Shown piece after piece: positions 27,118 through 36,222 of a stretch of 64,000 nt of DNA. Source of the stretch: Streptomyces sp. T12 (GTDB lineage Bacteria; Actinomycetota; Actinomycetes; Streptomycetales; Streptomycetaceae); contig NZ_CP117866.1 in the NCBI RefSeq assembly GCF_028736035.1, positions 10,085,001-10,149,000 on the forward strand, in the 5' to 3' direction. Position numbers and translations under genes: made by a program. The stretch's first letter is position 1. Each line of letters begins with the position of its first letter. The notes beneath the pieces were generated by a model. The model ran no database searches and had not been told where the DNA came from. It worked only from the letters and a program-made list of their open reading frames with translations.

Positions 27118-27969
27118 GTGGCAAGAGACCAGCCCAAGACCGGGCAGCCTGAGCCGAGTGAACCTACAACCCATATGAGCGCTACGGTTCACGATCAGGG
27201 CACTGCCAATCAAGCAGGTAACAACCAGTACATAACCAACAACAACTACTTCGGCGGGGCGGCTCCAGGCCCTGCCCCAGCGTCACCATCACAGGACACT
27301 GCGGACGGCGGCGACGGCGCAGCCGAGGAGGGCTGGTTAAGAGCACACCGCAAGGAGTGGATTCTCGCCCTCGGCGGGGTCGTGGCTGCCGCCATTACTG
27401 CTGCGGCCACGTACGCAGCCGCCACCGGCGACAGTGACGAGGGCACCGGTTCCACGCCTTCCTCATCCCTCACCAGCGGTCCAGCCACTGGATCGCAGTC
27501 GGGCAAGGGCGAATCAGGCGGCTCTTCACCTTCGACCGGTTCTAAGGGTGAGGAAGCGAGCCAGACCTCCTCGATACCAGCGGTCTCCCCTGGCGTGCAA
27601 TGGCAGGGTCCGTTACTGCTCGACGGTGGCGCTAAGGACTTGGACAAGGGCCAGCCCGTCGATGCAACTGGCCGCAACGATGTCGGCACGGGCGGCATCT
27701 CTGTCCCCTACGACGTCTTCGCGCTAGACGACGGATCGTTGTCATTGTGGGAAGGCGACCGCAAACTGCCGAACTACGCCGACTGCGCGGAAACCGTGGA
27801 CTCCACCGGCACTCACTCCGTGTCCGTGGATCTGGGAAGTGTCGTTTGCCTGAAGACCGAAGAGGGGCGCGTCGCACGACTGAAGGTGACACAGTTCCCA
27901 GAGGCCAGCGGCCCTGTGGTGAAGTTTGACGCCGTCGTCTGGGATCTTGCTGCCGAGGCTGACGGCTAA
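27118..27969 (+). CDS. Membrane-anchored protein with a Ser/Gly-rich external stalk
   Basis: 283 residues from GTG 27118. Residues about 20-45 hold an Asn/Gly-rich segment (TANQAGNNQYITNNNYFGG), resembling the short Asn-rich motifs that precede effector or chaperone regions in other Streptomyces proteins. A single membrane helix follows (WILALGGVVAAAITAAATYAA, about 78-98), then about 60 residues of Ser/Gly/Thr linker and a C-terminal beta-rich domain (about 160-283) with two cysteines (YADCAETV and VVCLKTEE) likely to form a disulphide outside the cell. No known family. The preceding 290 bp hold no gene. Confidence 0.7.
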   Translation: MARDQPKTGQPEPSEPTTHMSATVHDQGTANQAGNNQYITNNNYFGGAAPGPAPASPSQDTADGGDGAAEEGWLRAHRKEWILALGGVVAAAITAAATYAAATGDSDEGTGSTPSSSLTSGPATGSQSGKGESGGSSPSTGSKGEEASQTSSIPAVSPGVQWQGPLLLDGGAKDLDKGQPVDATGRNDVGTGGISVPYDVFALDDGSLSLWEGDRKLPNYADCAETVDSTGTHSVSVDLGSVVCLKTEEGRVARLKVTQFPEASGPVVKFDAVVWDLAAEADG

Positions 27970-28184
27970 GACTCCGGCCGTACCAAGGGTGGAAGAGGCG
28001 TGCCCCCGGTCCCCCGGCGCCCGGTACCGGCGTGGACCACGGCCCACTCGGCATCCGTCACGTTGGTTGGTACCGGCGTGCGCGCATCGGGTTGTCGGCG
28101 GTGTTTCCGAATCGGTGCGTGTGGAGAACGGTCCCCTGCTCGAATAGCAGCCGACGGCGAGCGGTCTCAGGAGGCTTGAGTTCG
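27970..28184. other. Convergent intergenic gap
   Basis: Separates the rightward 27118-27969 gene from the leftward conjugation cluster. It contains C/G-rich inverted segments around 28005-28035 (CCCCCGG and CCGGTACCGG) that could end transcription from both sides; no T tract is visible. Confidence 0.35.
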
Positions 28185-28370
28185 TCATTGAGACTCCTCG
28201 TGATCGATGCGGGCCAGGACCAGGACGTTGGTGGCGGCGACGCTCCAGTTGGCAGCCTCCAAAGCCATGAGGGCGACGCGGGCCTGCGTGCCGGTCAGGA
28301 CGGCCTGCACGGCGCTCGGGTGAGTGGGGTGGGTGTCGAGGCGGACGTGGGCGTCGATGGTGGCAGTCAC
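28185..28370 (-). CDS. Small conserved-looking protein, 61 aa
   Basis: Starting at GTG 28370 it reads VTATIDAHVRLDTHPTHP, then a helical C-terminus (ARVALMALEAANWSVAATN). It is the last gene of the leftward conjugation cluster, 65 bp after the DnaB-like gene. Only weak ribosome-binding sequence is visible. No family recognised. Confidence 0.55.
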   Translation of the reverse strand: MTATIDAHVRLDTHPTHPSAVQAVLTGTQARVALMALEAANWSVAATNVLVLARIDHEESQ

Positions 28371-28435
28371 GTGGGGGTCTCGTCTGTTCTGCCGGTGGCC
28401 GGGCCTTCGGGGCCGGCCACCGGCGTACGTGGGGG

Positions 28436-29563
28436 CTATCGGGTTGCTCGTGTGGACCGGGCGGTGTGCGCGACCGTGGTGGTCGGCGGTCCGGCGCGGG
28501 TGGTGGGCGCAGGCAGCTGCTGCTGTGGCGGGGTGGCTCCGGTGGCGTGCTGCCAGCGGGTGCGGACGGCGCCGATGTCGGCGAGGGAGCGGCGGGCGCC
28601 GACGACGAGTTGGAACGGTGTGTTCGCTGGGTCGCTGGCGTACGCCTCGATGCGCCGCCCGGTGTGTTCGGCGGTAGCCAGGAGGGAACGCCGCAGGGCG
28701 CGCTCGCCCCAGTGCTCCACGGAACCAGCCGGTTCCGCCAGCATGCGGAGCACCTCGCCCGGTGCACTGCCGTCGTCCAGCAGGCCGCGCTGTTGGGCTT
28801 CCCACAGGACGGTGACGGGGTCGACGGGCTCGTGGCGGCGGGCCAGGGCGGTCAGGCACTGCCACAGGCCGGCGTGCAAGGGCAGGGTGAGGTCGTCGGG
28901 GAGCAGCCACGGGACGGACTCGATATCGGATGGGTGGGCGGTGGCGGTCGCGAGCAGCAGTTGCTCCTCCTCGACCGCCTCGGTGTAGTCGGGCGCGATC
29001 GCTGGCGGCGGTGCCGCGGTGCGGGGCAGCACTCCGGCGCGCGGCGGGAAACGGCTCGCGATGTCGTCCACAACTGCGGCGAGCGCGTCGGCCGTGGCGA
29101 GCACCGTCTGGACGGGGTGCGGCAGAGAGGCGTCGTGGACGGTGTGGACGAGGCGTTCGGCGGCCGTCTGCAGACGGCGGCGGGCGTGTTCGGCCTCGAC
29201 CATCCGTGCGTAGGCCGGTGCGTGGCGAGGCCAGGGGCAGACCTGGACGAGGGTGTGCAGGTACGAGGCGGTCAGTCCGCGCGCCTGCTCGCGCCCTGTG
29301 GCGAGCACGTGGTTGAGCCAGTTGGTGTTCTTCGCATGCTCGGCGGGGTCGGGCGGCGGCAGGGTGCTGATCGCGGCGAACAGGGCGGAGTGCGCGGCGG
29401 TGGAGAACGAGTTGGCGGCGATGCCGCTCACGTCGTCAAGGCGGTGCGGATCGAGGAGGAGGGCCCCGAGGAGGGCCTGCTCGGCGTAGCGCACGGGCAG
29501 TGGGGGATGGGTATCGGGCAGGTCGTCGAGGTCGTCTTCGTCGGGTTCGGGATCGTGGGGCAT
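28436..29563 (-). CDS. Protein with two DnaB N-terminal-type domains
   Basis: 375 residues from ATG 29563. Two helical regions resemble the DnaB N-terminal domain: residues 24-120 (YAEQALLGALLLDPHRLDDV then FSTAAHSALFAAI and NWLNHVLATG) and 200-300 (EEEQLLLATATAHPSDIESV then LHAGLWQCLTALARRHEPVD). No Walker motif follows, so it is not a helicase itself; it may interact with DnaG primase or the host DnaB. The stop/start overlap (TGATG at 29563) couples it to the cytosine methyltransferase upstream. Common in Streptomyces plasmids and conjugative elements. Confidence 0.75.
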   Translation of the reverse strand: MPHDPEPDEDDLDDLPDTHPPLPVRYAEQALLGALLLDPHRLDDVSGIAANSFSTAAHSALFAAISTLPPPDPAEHAKNTNWLNHVLATGREQARGLTASYLHTLVQVCPWPRHAPAYARMVEAEHARRRLQTAAERLVHTVHDASLPHPVQTVLATADALAAVVDDIASRFPPRAGVLPRTAAPPPAIAPDYTEAVEEEQLLLATATAHPSDIESVPWLLPDDLTLPLHAGLWQCLTALARRHEPVDPVTVLWEAQQRGLLDDGSAPGEVLRMLAEPAGSVEHWGERALRRSLLATAEHTGRRIEAYASDPANTPFQLVVGARRSLADIGAVRTRWQHATGATPPQQQLPAPTTRAGPPTTTVAHTARSTRATR

Positions 29564-30834
29564 CAGGCGGCGAGGGTGAAGTCGTCGGGGGCGAGGGTGA
29601 CGCCGAGGTGCGGGGCGAGGAGGTGGCCTGCGAGCAGCGGGGGCACGGCGTTGCCGATCTGCGAGAACTGCTGGCCTTTGTTGCCGGCCCAGGGGTAGTC
29701 GGCGGGGAAGGTCTGCAGGATCCCGGCCTCGCGGGCGGTGATCCGGATCGGCTCCGGCACCGCTGGCACGTCCGTGTCCTCCGCTGGTGCCGAGGCCGGT
29801 TCGGCGACCCAGGTGCACTCGTTCGCGCGGTGTCCGAAGAAGAGCGTGCCCGCTGGCTCCTGGATGGACCGGATGGTGGCATTAGCCTGGTTGTTGCTCC
29901 GCAACGACCAGGACCAGCGGTGGTCCCCGGCGGTGAACGCCGGCGCCGGAGCGGTGTCAGAGCGGTCCTCACGTGCGCCGTGCCGGGCCGCCCGTCCAGC
30001 TCCTTCGCGGCGGGACGGCCGGTCGACGCCGTCCGGCCGGGGCATCCAGGTGCCGCGCTCCCGGGCGTCGGACAGCGTCTTGCGGGAGCCCGACGGGAAC
30101 GGTTCGGGACCGCCGCCGGGACCGCCCCCGGCGCAGACGGTAGGGACGGGCCGGTCGGTCGCGCCCCAGCCCAGGGCCTCGGCCATACTCACCCAACGGG
30201 CACGGCCCGGCCCAAACAGCGACTCCGGCTCGGCGACTTGGGAGTGCGTGGGCGGGGGAGGCTGTGCCGTACGGACCCGGGAGGCGAGGAGGATCGCCCT
30301 TCTCCTGGTCTGCGGGACGCCGAAGTCGGCGGCGTTGAGGATGCCGTACCAGACGGAGAATCCCCATCCGCGAAGGACGGCCGCGTACTGCTTCCACAGG
30401 GGCAGGACGTCCGGCACCTCCTCCATGGCGACCCAGTCGGGCTCGCCGACCGTGTTGAGGGCATGCAGGTAGCGCATCGGCTCGGCTGCGAGCAGGGAGC
30501 GCTCGTCGCGGCACGCGGCGAGGAGGCGTTCACGGGTGTCGCGTCCGGCAGCCAGGTCCTCGACCGCCGCGTGCACCAGCGGCTGGTCGAGCAGGCCGAG
30601 GCGTTTGCCGGCCATGCTCCACGCCTGACACGGCGGGGACGCGATCAGCCCGCGCGTGCGGCCGATGAACGGCCACGTCGGATACCTCGCCACGTCGGTC
30701 CGGACCGTCAACTGCCCAGCAGCGATACGGGTTTTGCACGCCCACGGGTCCCATTCCAGACCGATGTCGCGCACGCCGAGGACGCCCAGTGCTCGGCTCC
30801 AGCCGCCCGGCCCCGCGAAGAGGTCGAGTATCAC
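29563..30834 (-). CDS. DNA (cytosine-5) methyltransferase
   Basis: 423 residues. Motif I is DLFAGPGG (4-11), motif IV is SPPCQAWS with the catalytic C69, motif VI is MEEVP (138-140, with Glu in place of the usual Asn of ENV), motif VIII is QTRRRAILLAS (175-185), and motif X near the C-terminus is QIGNAVPPLLAGHLL. The variable region between VIII and IX is long (target recognition). No cognate endonuclease lies next to it, so it is an orphan methyltransferase, plausibly protecting element DNA against host restriction. It overlaps the PP-loop gene (30831-30834, ATGA). Confidence 0.92.
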   Translation of the reverse strand: MILDLFAGPGGWSRALGVLGVRDIGLEWDPWACKTRIAAGQLTVRTDVARYPTWPFIGRTRGLIASPPCQAWSMAGKRLGLLDQPLVHAAVEDLAAGRDTRERLLAACRDERSLLAAEPMRYLHALNTVGEPDWVAMEEVPDVLPLWKQYAAVLRGWGFSVWYGILNAADFGVPQTRRRAILLASRVRTAQPPPPTHSQVAEPESLFGPGRARWVSMAEALGWGATDRPVPTVCAGGGPGGGPEPFPSGSRKTLSDARERGTWMPRPDGVDRPSRREGAGRAARHGAREDRSDTAPAPAFTAGDHRWSWSLRSNNQANATIRSIQEPAGTLFFGHRANECTWVAEPASAPAEDTDVPAVPEPIRITAREAGILQTFPADYPWAGNKGQQFSQIGNAVPPLLAGHLLAPHLGVTLAPDDFTLAA

Positions 30835-31763
30835 GTGGCCAGCCCGAAGTCGTCCTGCGAGACGGCCGGTTCGCTGCTACGGCAGGCCCAGGGCGAACAG
30901 CCGACCACCACACCCTGCTCCAACTCCTGCGCATCAGGAGCGTCGGTCAACTCGCTTTGCCGGGCAGCCCATTCGGCGGCGGTGACATGGTCGATCGGGG
31001 CTTCGCTCAGCGGTACCCTGGAACGGTGCAGAAAAGCCTGCCCGAGGAGCCGGTTGCCGCTCGCGTTCGCACGGGCGTTGCCCTGACGGATAGCGGCGTC
31101 GAATTCCACGACGTCCTGCCACTCGTCCGGGCTCGTGTCACGGATATTCCGCCACTGCGCATTTCCGTGGAATGGGCACCCCAGACAACTCGATTTCGGC
31201 GTGTCCGCCAGGCCGATCGATGTCAGGTAACGAATGCAGTCTTCTCGCGACCAGCCCATGTCGATGAGCGGATGCCGGTTGCGCATGTAGCGGACGTCGG
31301 CGTCCTTGGCGCGATGGAATTCGTCCGTGGAGATACCTACCCACTGCTCGACGAACACGCCCTTGGGGATGCGTGCGGGGTAGGGGTATCCGAGGATTTC
31401 TCGGACCTTTTTCTTGATCGGTTTGATTTTGTATTCCCCGGTGCATTGCCGTCTGGTCATCCCCTGCTTGCCGTCCTGATTGAGGATGTAGAGGGGCATG
31501 GAGGCGAAGCGGTGCGCCGGGTCGAGGGCGTCCTTTCGAATGTTGCCCGAGGAGACTCGTAGAATGGGTATTCCGGCCGGGGTGGCTATTTCCTGTTCGA
31601 GTCGGTCGAGATGATCGTAGACCGTCCGGGGTTCCCAGCCGGTGTCGGCGAAGATGGCGTAATCGGCTTTGGGGAGAACGCCGTTGGCGGAGAGGGCGAG
31701 CATGGCGCTGGACTGAATGCCGGCGCCCAGTGAAATGCAGATGCGCGTGGGGGAGTCGTGAAT
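30831..31763 (-). CDS. PP-loop ATPase, PAPS-reductase/DndC-like
   Basis: The PP-loop (ISLGAGIQSSAM) lies upstream of the first ATG (31703), so translation must start earlier. In frame there is no ATG/GTG/TTG; an AAGGA site sits seven bases before ATT 31763, which I take as the start (about 310 residues). Further family features are IFADTGWEP, QCTGEYKIKP and SSCLGCPFHGNAQW, that is, Cys residues placed as in adenylyl-sulphate/phage PAPS-reductase-like proteins and DndC, which bind ATP and often an Fe-S cluster. It is coupled to the C5 methyltransferase. A role in DNA sulphur or other base modification is plausible but not shown; sulphate assimilation is unlikely in this context. Confidence 0.82.
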   Translation of the reverse strand: MHDSPTRICISLGAGIQSSAMLALSANGVLPKADYAIFADTGWEPRTVYDHLDRLEQEIATPAGIPILRVSSGNIRKDALDPAHRFASMPLYILNQDGKQGMTRRQCTGEYKIKPIKKKVREILGYPYPARIPKGVFVEQWVGISTDEFHRAKDADVRYMRNRHPLIDMGWSREDCIRYLTSIGLADTPKSSCLGCPFHGNAQWRNIRDTSPDEWQDVVEFDAAIRQGNARANASGNRLLGQAFLHRSRVPLSEAPIDHVTAAEWAARQSELTDAPDAQELEQGVVVGCSPWACRSSEPAVSQDDFGLAT

Positions 31764-31822
31764 CGGGAATTCCTTGCATGAATGGAGGAGAAGGCAGGCA
31801 AGCGCTGACGGGGGCGGCGCTG

Positions 31823-32659
31823 TCAGCGGCGTGCGCGGGAGGAGTTGACCGTGGTGGGTGCGGCAACGGGGCCGACGGCCGGCCTGCTGGCGGGAAGGGG
31901 GGAAACGACGACCGTGCTGAGGGCGGAGATTCCGTGGGCGGTCAGCCGTGCGCGGTCGCGCAGCGGCCCGCCCGTAAAGAAGGGCGCTGCGGACGCGGGC
32001 TCGCGGATGACCAGGACCTGGGCTTCCAGCTGGCTCAGCATCTCGGCGTCCACAGCCGTTTCGTGGTGGTAGACGCGCTGGTTCCCGTCGTATTCGGTGA
32101 CGGCGATGTGGCCTCGGGCGACTTCGAGCAGCGCAGCGCGATGGTCCTTGGTCATACCGGGCACGGTGGTGGTGCTGCGTGCCCTGCTGGGCAGTCTGCC
32201 GGCGATGACCATGGCGGAGCCGATGATGGTCAGGGGTGCGAGCGCGGTGAGTTCGCGGGCCAGCTGTACGTATTGGCCGACTCCGTGCCGGGGATCGAGG
32301 AGCTGGTGCTGTGCATCGTCCGGCGGTCGGACGTGCTGCGCGGCGGTGAGGTAGCGAGTGGCGCCACCGGTCAGGTGGGTGAGCTGCTTCAGCCGTACGA
32401 CAGCGCCCTTGACCGAGTCGATGGCGGGCAGGGGCTGCTGGCGGACCGCCTTGATGGCGGCGAGGGCCTCGCGCTCCAGTCGCCGGGCGGAGGCGGCGTA
32501 GGCATCCGGATCAGGTTGGGGAGTGCGGCCGGAGAACAGGGTGTCGATCAGGTCGTTGTGCTGGGTGTAGAGGTCGGCGAGCGCCAGCAGCCGTTCCACG
32601 GGGGTCAGGGGCGCGGGTGCGTCCACGTCGAACAGCGGGGCGTCGGACGGTGTTGTCAT
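31823..32659 (-). CDS. Hypothetical protein of the conjugation cluster, 278 aa
   Basis: Start ATG 32659 (MTTPSDAPLFDVDAP). The N-terminal half is helical (LLALADLYTQHNDLIDTLFSG, then RRLEREALAAIKAV); a hydrophobic stretch, LAPLTIIGSAMVIAGRL near residues 145-165, could be a membrane or amphipathic helix. The C-terminal half has a small beta-rich segment (HIAVTEYDGNQRVYHHETAVDAE). I do not recognise the family. It lies between the PP-loop gene and another hypothetical in the leftward cluster. Confidence 0.6.
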   Translation of the reverse strand: MTTPSDAPLFDVDAPAPLTPVERLLALADLYTQHNDLIDTLFSGRTPQPDPDAYAASARRLEREALAAIKAVRQQPLPAIDSVKGAVVRLKQLTHLTGGATRYLTAAQHVRPPDDAQHQLLDPRHGVGQYVQLARELTALAPLTIIGSAMVIAGRLPSRARSTTTVPGMTKDHRAALLEVARGHIAVTEYDGNQRVYHHETAVDAEMLSQLEAQVLVIREPASAAPFFTGGPLRDRARLTAHGISALSTVVVSPLPASRPAVGPVAAPTTVNSSRARR

Positions 32660-32793
32660 CGCGGAGGTTTTCAAGGGCTGCGGGGGCGAGTGAGGGGTGG
32701 GCGAGCTGGCCGACCGCATCTGGGAGCTTGTCGGCCCCGGCCAGGTGCCGTGGGGGAGACGAGTACGAGGTCGTCGGGGGCGAAGCTGTTCAC
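32660..32793 (-). pseudogene. Small coupled ORF, probably frameshifted
   Basis: The GTG at 32793 overlaps the stop of the upstream gene (GTGA), a common junction in this cluster. The frame opens VNSFAPDDLVLVSPTAPG, then coding quality moves by one base near 32745 (in a GGCCGGGGCC run) to a frame reading AGADKLPDAVGQLAHPS. Low confidence; either a broken small gene or one with an indel error. Confidence 0.35.
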
Positions 32794-33629
32794 CGCCGCC
32801 TGCCAGCCGCGGCGGCAGCAGGAGCGGGCAACGATGCCGGTGCCGTTGTCGGCGTGCGTGCGGGTTTCTGGGTGTCCAGTGCCAGCCGTCCGGCGGTGGT
32901 GATCGTGACGCTCCGGTCAAGGAAGAGGGAGGCCCCTTGCTGGATGCGGATCAGCTTGCTGTCCGCGAGGACGGTGAAGGGCTTGCTGCGGATGGTGCTG
33001 CCGTCGCCGGCCCGGACGGTCTCCCGGCTGCTGCGCAGAGACCGGGAGACGCTGGTGCCGCCCTGGGCGATCTTTTCCAGGGCCGTGTAGTGGGCTGGGG
33101 TCAGCGGCGGAAGCGGTGGCAGGTGCTCCGGGTGGCTCTTGAGGTCCCCGACGATGCCCGATGCGGTGTAGAGGCAGCCGGTTGCGCACAGGTCCAGTTG
33201 GTGGGCGACCCTTCCCAGGGCCTCGGCCAGACGAGGGGCGGCTTCGGCATGCCGGGCCTTGCGCACGGTGTTGTCGTCCAGCGGCGGGCCGCCAGCGAAG
33301 GCGGTCCCTTCCAGCGGGTTGTCCGCGACCGCGCTTGCGAGGTCGAGGGCGGCCACAGACGCTGATTCCACGACGGAACTGAGCGCCTCCAGGGTGGCTC
33401 GGCTGCCGGGTACGGCGGTGTACTGGCTGCCGTCGAGGGCGGCCAGCCGCCCCAGGGCGCGGCCGGTCAGCTCGTGAGCTTGGGCGATCTTCGGGGCGAG
33501 CTGCTTCAGCATCTCGCTGCCTGGCTGCGCCTTCAGCGTGCTGACGCTGGTCTTCAGGGCGTTGAAGTCGGCGCCGAGCTTGCGGAGGTGGTCGACCTGC
33601 ACGGGCAGATCGATCTGACGGATGGCGAT
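32790..33629 (-). CDS. Hypothetical helical protein of the conjugation cluster
   Basis: About 279 residues if translation starts at ATC 33629, seven bases after GGAG, giving IAIRQIDLPVQVDHLRKL; the first conventional start is GTG 33602. The protein is largely alpha-helical (DFNALKTSVSTLKAQPGSEM, then ALGRLAAL and RLAEALGRVAHQLDL) with a C-terminal Ala/Pro-rich tail. The N-terminal half looks like a long coiled helical protein related to ESX-type or scaffold proteins only in general shape. Function unknown. Confidence 0.6.
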   Translation of the reverse strand: MAIRQIDLPVQVDHLRKLGADFNALKTSVSTLKAQPGSEMLKQLAPKIAQAHELTGRALGRLAALDGSQYTAVPGSRATLEALSSVVESASVAALDLASAVADNPLEGTAFAGGPPLDDNTVRKARHAEAAPRLAEALGRVAHQLDLCATGCLYTASGIVGDLKSHPEHLPPLPPLTPAHYTALEKIAQGGTSVSRSLRSSRETVRAGDGSTIRSKPFTVLADSKLIRIQQGASLFLDRSVTITTAGRLALDTQKPARTPTTAPASLPAPAAAAAGRRR

Positions 33630-33647
33630 GGTGGGTCTCCGGGGAGG

Positions 33648-34250
33648 TCAGTGGGTGCGGCGCCGCGCAGGCTCGGTGGCCGGTCCTCGGGGGACGGCGG
33701 CCGACGTGTGCTGGGGCGCGGCGGGGATCGCGTCGGGTGTGGGGATGCCCAAGTCGACGTGGACGCCGAGCCCGTGGGCGTAGGCGTGGGATTCGGCACG
33801 GACGACTGAGCCCAGCAGGTCACGCTCGCTCAGTGGCATCGGTGGCCGGTACGACGAGCCGTCGGTGGAGGGCGTGAAGCCGTGCTGCTCCAGGAGGGCA
33901 CGGGCGGTGGAGGTCGCGGCGGTCACGGCAACGGTGCCGTCACCGATCCGGAAGCGCAGTTCGGGAGCGGCTACGGGATGGTCGGGGCTCCAGCGCGTCG
34001 TCCAGGAGAGGTCGACGAGGTCGTGGGTGTGGGCCAAGAGCCCGTACATCGCGATCCCGGCGCGCTCGTGCGCGTCCTGCGCGGCGGACGGTGGGAGCAG
34101 GTAGAGGGTGCGGCCGAGGTGTTCGCGGGCGAGGAACCCGGCCTCGGTCAGCAGCCGTTGGGCGTCGCGGATGTGGCGGTTGAGGACGATGAAGGTGTGT
34201 CCGTCGTCGGTGGCCCCGATGAACACATCGGGGATGTCAACAAGAGGCAA
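33648..34250 (-). CDS. Protein with two copies of the 'GF' alpha/beta module
   Basis: 200 residues from TTG 34250. Two repeats of one compact module are visible: residues about 12-70 (FIVLNRHIRDAQRLLTEAGF then LYLLP and a helix) and about 100-165 (VAVTAATSTARALLEQHGF then YRPP and a helix ending YAHGLGVHVD). The same pattern (strand, A..LL...GF, Y.LP, helix, G..V..D) recurs in at least seven other proteins of this cluster. No named family; function unknown. It ends with an Arg-rich tail. Confidence 0.65.
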   Translation of the reverse strand: MPLVDIPDVFIGATDDGHTFIVLNRHIRDAQRLLTEAGFLAREHLGRTLYLLPPSAAQDAHERAGIAMYGLLAHTHDLVDLSWTTRWSPDHPVAAPELRFRIGDGTVAVTAATSTARALLEQHGFTPSTDGSSYRPPMPLSERDLLGSVVRAESHAYAHGLGVHVDLGIPTPDAIPAAPQHTSAAVPRGPATEPARRRTH

Positions 34251-34429
34251 GGTGGTCCAGGGGTATGTGGCGCTGCTTCAGCGGACCAGGCGGGAGGTGG
34301 CCCTTTCCGATGACGCCGACGGGGCGGGCTGGCTGAGGACGCTGGGCGAGCGGTGGCGGGAGTGCGGAGTCTGGTGCGGGCTTCGTCGCGGGAGTGGACG
34401 GGCACCAGGTGCAGGCGGGTCTGGCTCAC
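34251..34429 (-). CDS. Possible small ORF coupled to the coupling-protein gene
   Basis: GTG 34429 overlaps the stop of the TraG-like gene (GTGA). It reads VSQTRLHLVPVHSRDEAR, and then the composition becomes Ser/Pro/Arg-rich, so the frame probably breaks or the peptide is short. Listed because of the coupled start; low confidence. Confidence 0.3.
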
Positions 34430-36222
34430 GCTGCCGGTCCGAAGTCGGCTTGGGTGGGCGCGTGCTTCGCGACGGCGCGGGCGGTGATTGCCTTCGACGC
34501 GCGCTCGGAGGCCGCCGACAGGTTGGCTGCACCGGGCTCCAGGTACCAGGGGCGCAGGTCGAGCATGGCGGCCCGCATGCCGGTGGCGAAACACAAGGCC
34601 GTGCCCTTGGGGAGTGCCCGGATCGCGTCGGCGGGCAGGATCCGCTCCTGCCGCATCGACACCGAGGTCGACTTGCCGGACTCGGACATTGAGGTGGAGG
34701 TGGTCTCGACGTCATGGTCGCCTATGAGCCGGGAGAGCTTGTCAGCGAAGTCCGGGTCGTCGATGCCGCTGCCGATCACCTTGACGGTGGAGGCAGACCA
34801 CATAGCGTCCATGCCCGCGTCGCCCCACACCTTCTGGCCCTGGCGGTAGGACTGCAGGATCGTGATCGGGATGATGCCCCGTGAGCCCAAGTGCGAGTAC
34901 AGGTCGGGGAGATCACTGATCTTGCAGACGTTGGCGGCCTCGTCGAGGATCGCGAGCATCGGCGGGTCCAGGCGCCCGCCGGCACGCTCGGCCTGGGCGG
35001 TCGCGGCGCGCATCACGGAGTCGGCGCACGCCGCGATCAGTGCCGAGGCGCCGCCACCGCCGTCCTTGCTAAGGAGGAAGAGTGTGTCGGTGGAGGTGAC
35101 GAACTCGCTCGGCCTGAACTCCCGCACGCCCTTCTGCGGGGTGACCCACGCGGCAATCTCCGAGTTGAGAAGGGCGGCGGCGTACTGGCGGGCGGTCTCG
35201 TAGATGCCATCGCGGGTCTCCGGCGGTCCTTCCACTGTGCCCTTGAGCTGGGCAGCGACAGCCGTGAAGCCGTGGTCGCGCAGGACGTCCAGCGGGGTAC
35301 GGTCGGCAGGGAACGCCAGCCAGTTCATGACATCGGTGATGGGTCGTTCGTCGAGGGCCGCAGCGAGGAACAACTGCGCCAGGATGTTGGATCCGGCCTT
35401 GGACCAGAAGTCGCCCTGCTGGCTCGCGTCCACGGAGGCGGCGAGGAAGTGGCCGGCCAACCGCCCAGCGCCGTCCAGGGACTTGGCGTCCGCGAGAGGG
35501 TTCCACCACATGGCCCGTTCGGCGTGGGCGATCTGTTGCGGGTCCATCGACCAGGTTCGGCCGATGGCTGCGCGCGCGTCGAGGGTCGCGGTGTAGGCGT
35601 CGCCAGCCGCCTTGTTGGAGGTGAGCAGGACCGGTCCGGGGGCGTTGAGGATCGACGGGATCGCGAGGCTGGTGGTCTTGCCGGAGCGCGGCGCCATGAT
35701 GGCGACGGCGACGTCCTCGTAGCCCATGCGCACCTCGTGTTTGGTGCCCTGCAGGTTGCCGAGCAGGATGCCGGTGTCGCGGGCCTCGATGTGCTTGGCG
35801 TCCTTCAGGCTCGGGCGCAGGGAGCGGGCCTTGTCGGATATCGCCTTGGCCATCAGCGGTTCGATGTCCCGGGCTTTGGCCATGCCGGTGATCTTCTTCT
35901 TCCGGCTGCCGCTTCGGTTCTTGCGCCGGGCCCACAGGATGCCCGCGGCAGTGCCGAGGGCGAGGAGGAGGAGAACGGGGACGATGCGGGCACCGATCAG
36001 CAGGGACGTTTCTCCCGCGTCCGGCCAGACCTGCTTGGGGTGGAGGAGGGAGTCGGTTGGCTGGTACGGCGCCCAGTCGGCTCCGGTGAGGTAGGCGGTG
36101 ATGTTGCCCGACAGCCAGGCGAGGTGGGCGAGGGGGACGCCGATCGCGACCATGCCGAGGAGGAGGCGCAGGACGAGGTCGTACCCGTCGGTGGAACTGT
36201 TGGGGGAGGAGGAAGGGGGCAA
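34426..36222 (-). CDS. TraG/VirD4-type coupling ATPase (T4CP)
   Basis: 598 residues from TTG 36222. Two N-terminal membrane helices (about 17-42 and 72-97) anchor a hexameric ATPase. Walker A is MAPRSGKT (176-183), Walker B is MLAILDEAANV (422-432), and the TraG motif TSNKAAGDAYTATLDAR follows Walker A. Coupling proteins dock the relaxosome to the type IV secretion channel and drive DNA transfer. With the VirB4-, SCO6880- and VirB6-like genes 20-25 kb away this shows a multi-protein single-strand-type transfer system rather than the simple TraB (FtsK-like) system of many Streptomyces plasmids. Confidence 0.92.
   Translation of the reverse strand: MPPSSSPNSSTDGYDLVLRLLLGMVAIGVPLAHLAWLSGNITAYLTGADWAPYQPTDSLLHPKQVWPDAGETSLLIGARIVPVLLLLALGTAAGILWARRKNRSGSRKKKITGMAKARDIEPLMAKAISDKARSLRPSLKDAKHIEARDTGILLGNLQGTKHEVRMGYEDVAVAIMAPRSGKTTSLAIPSILNAPGPVLLTSNKAAGDAYTATLDARAAIGRTWSMDPQQIAHAERAMWWNPLADAKSLDGAGRLAGHFLAASVDASQQGDFWSKAGSNILAQLFLAAALDERPITDVMNWLAFPADRTPLDVLRDHGFTAVAAQLKGTVEGPPETRDGIYETARQYAAALLNSEIAAWVTPQKGVREFRPSEFVTSTDTLFLLSKDGGGGASALIAACADSVMRAATAQAERAGGRLDPPMLAILDEAANVCKISDLPDLYSHLGSRGIIPITILQSYRQGQKVWGDAGMDAMWSASTVKVIGSGIDDPDFADKLSRLIGDHDVETTSTSMSESGKSTSVSMRQERILPADAIRALPKGTALCFATGMRAAMLDLRPWYLEPGAANLSAASERASKAITARAVAKHAPTQADFGPAA

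Noticed and set aside
28436..29563. A replicative DNA helicase
   Set aside because: Only DnaB N-terminal-type helical domains are present; no Walker A or B motif follows.
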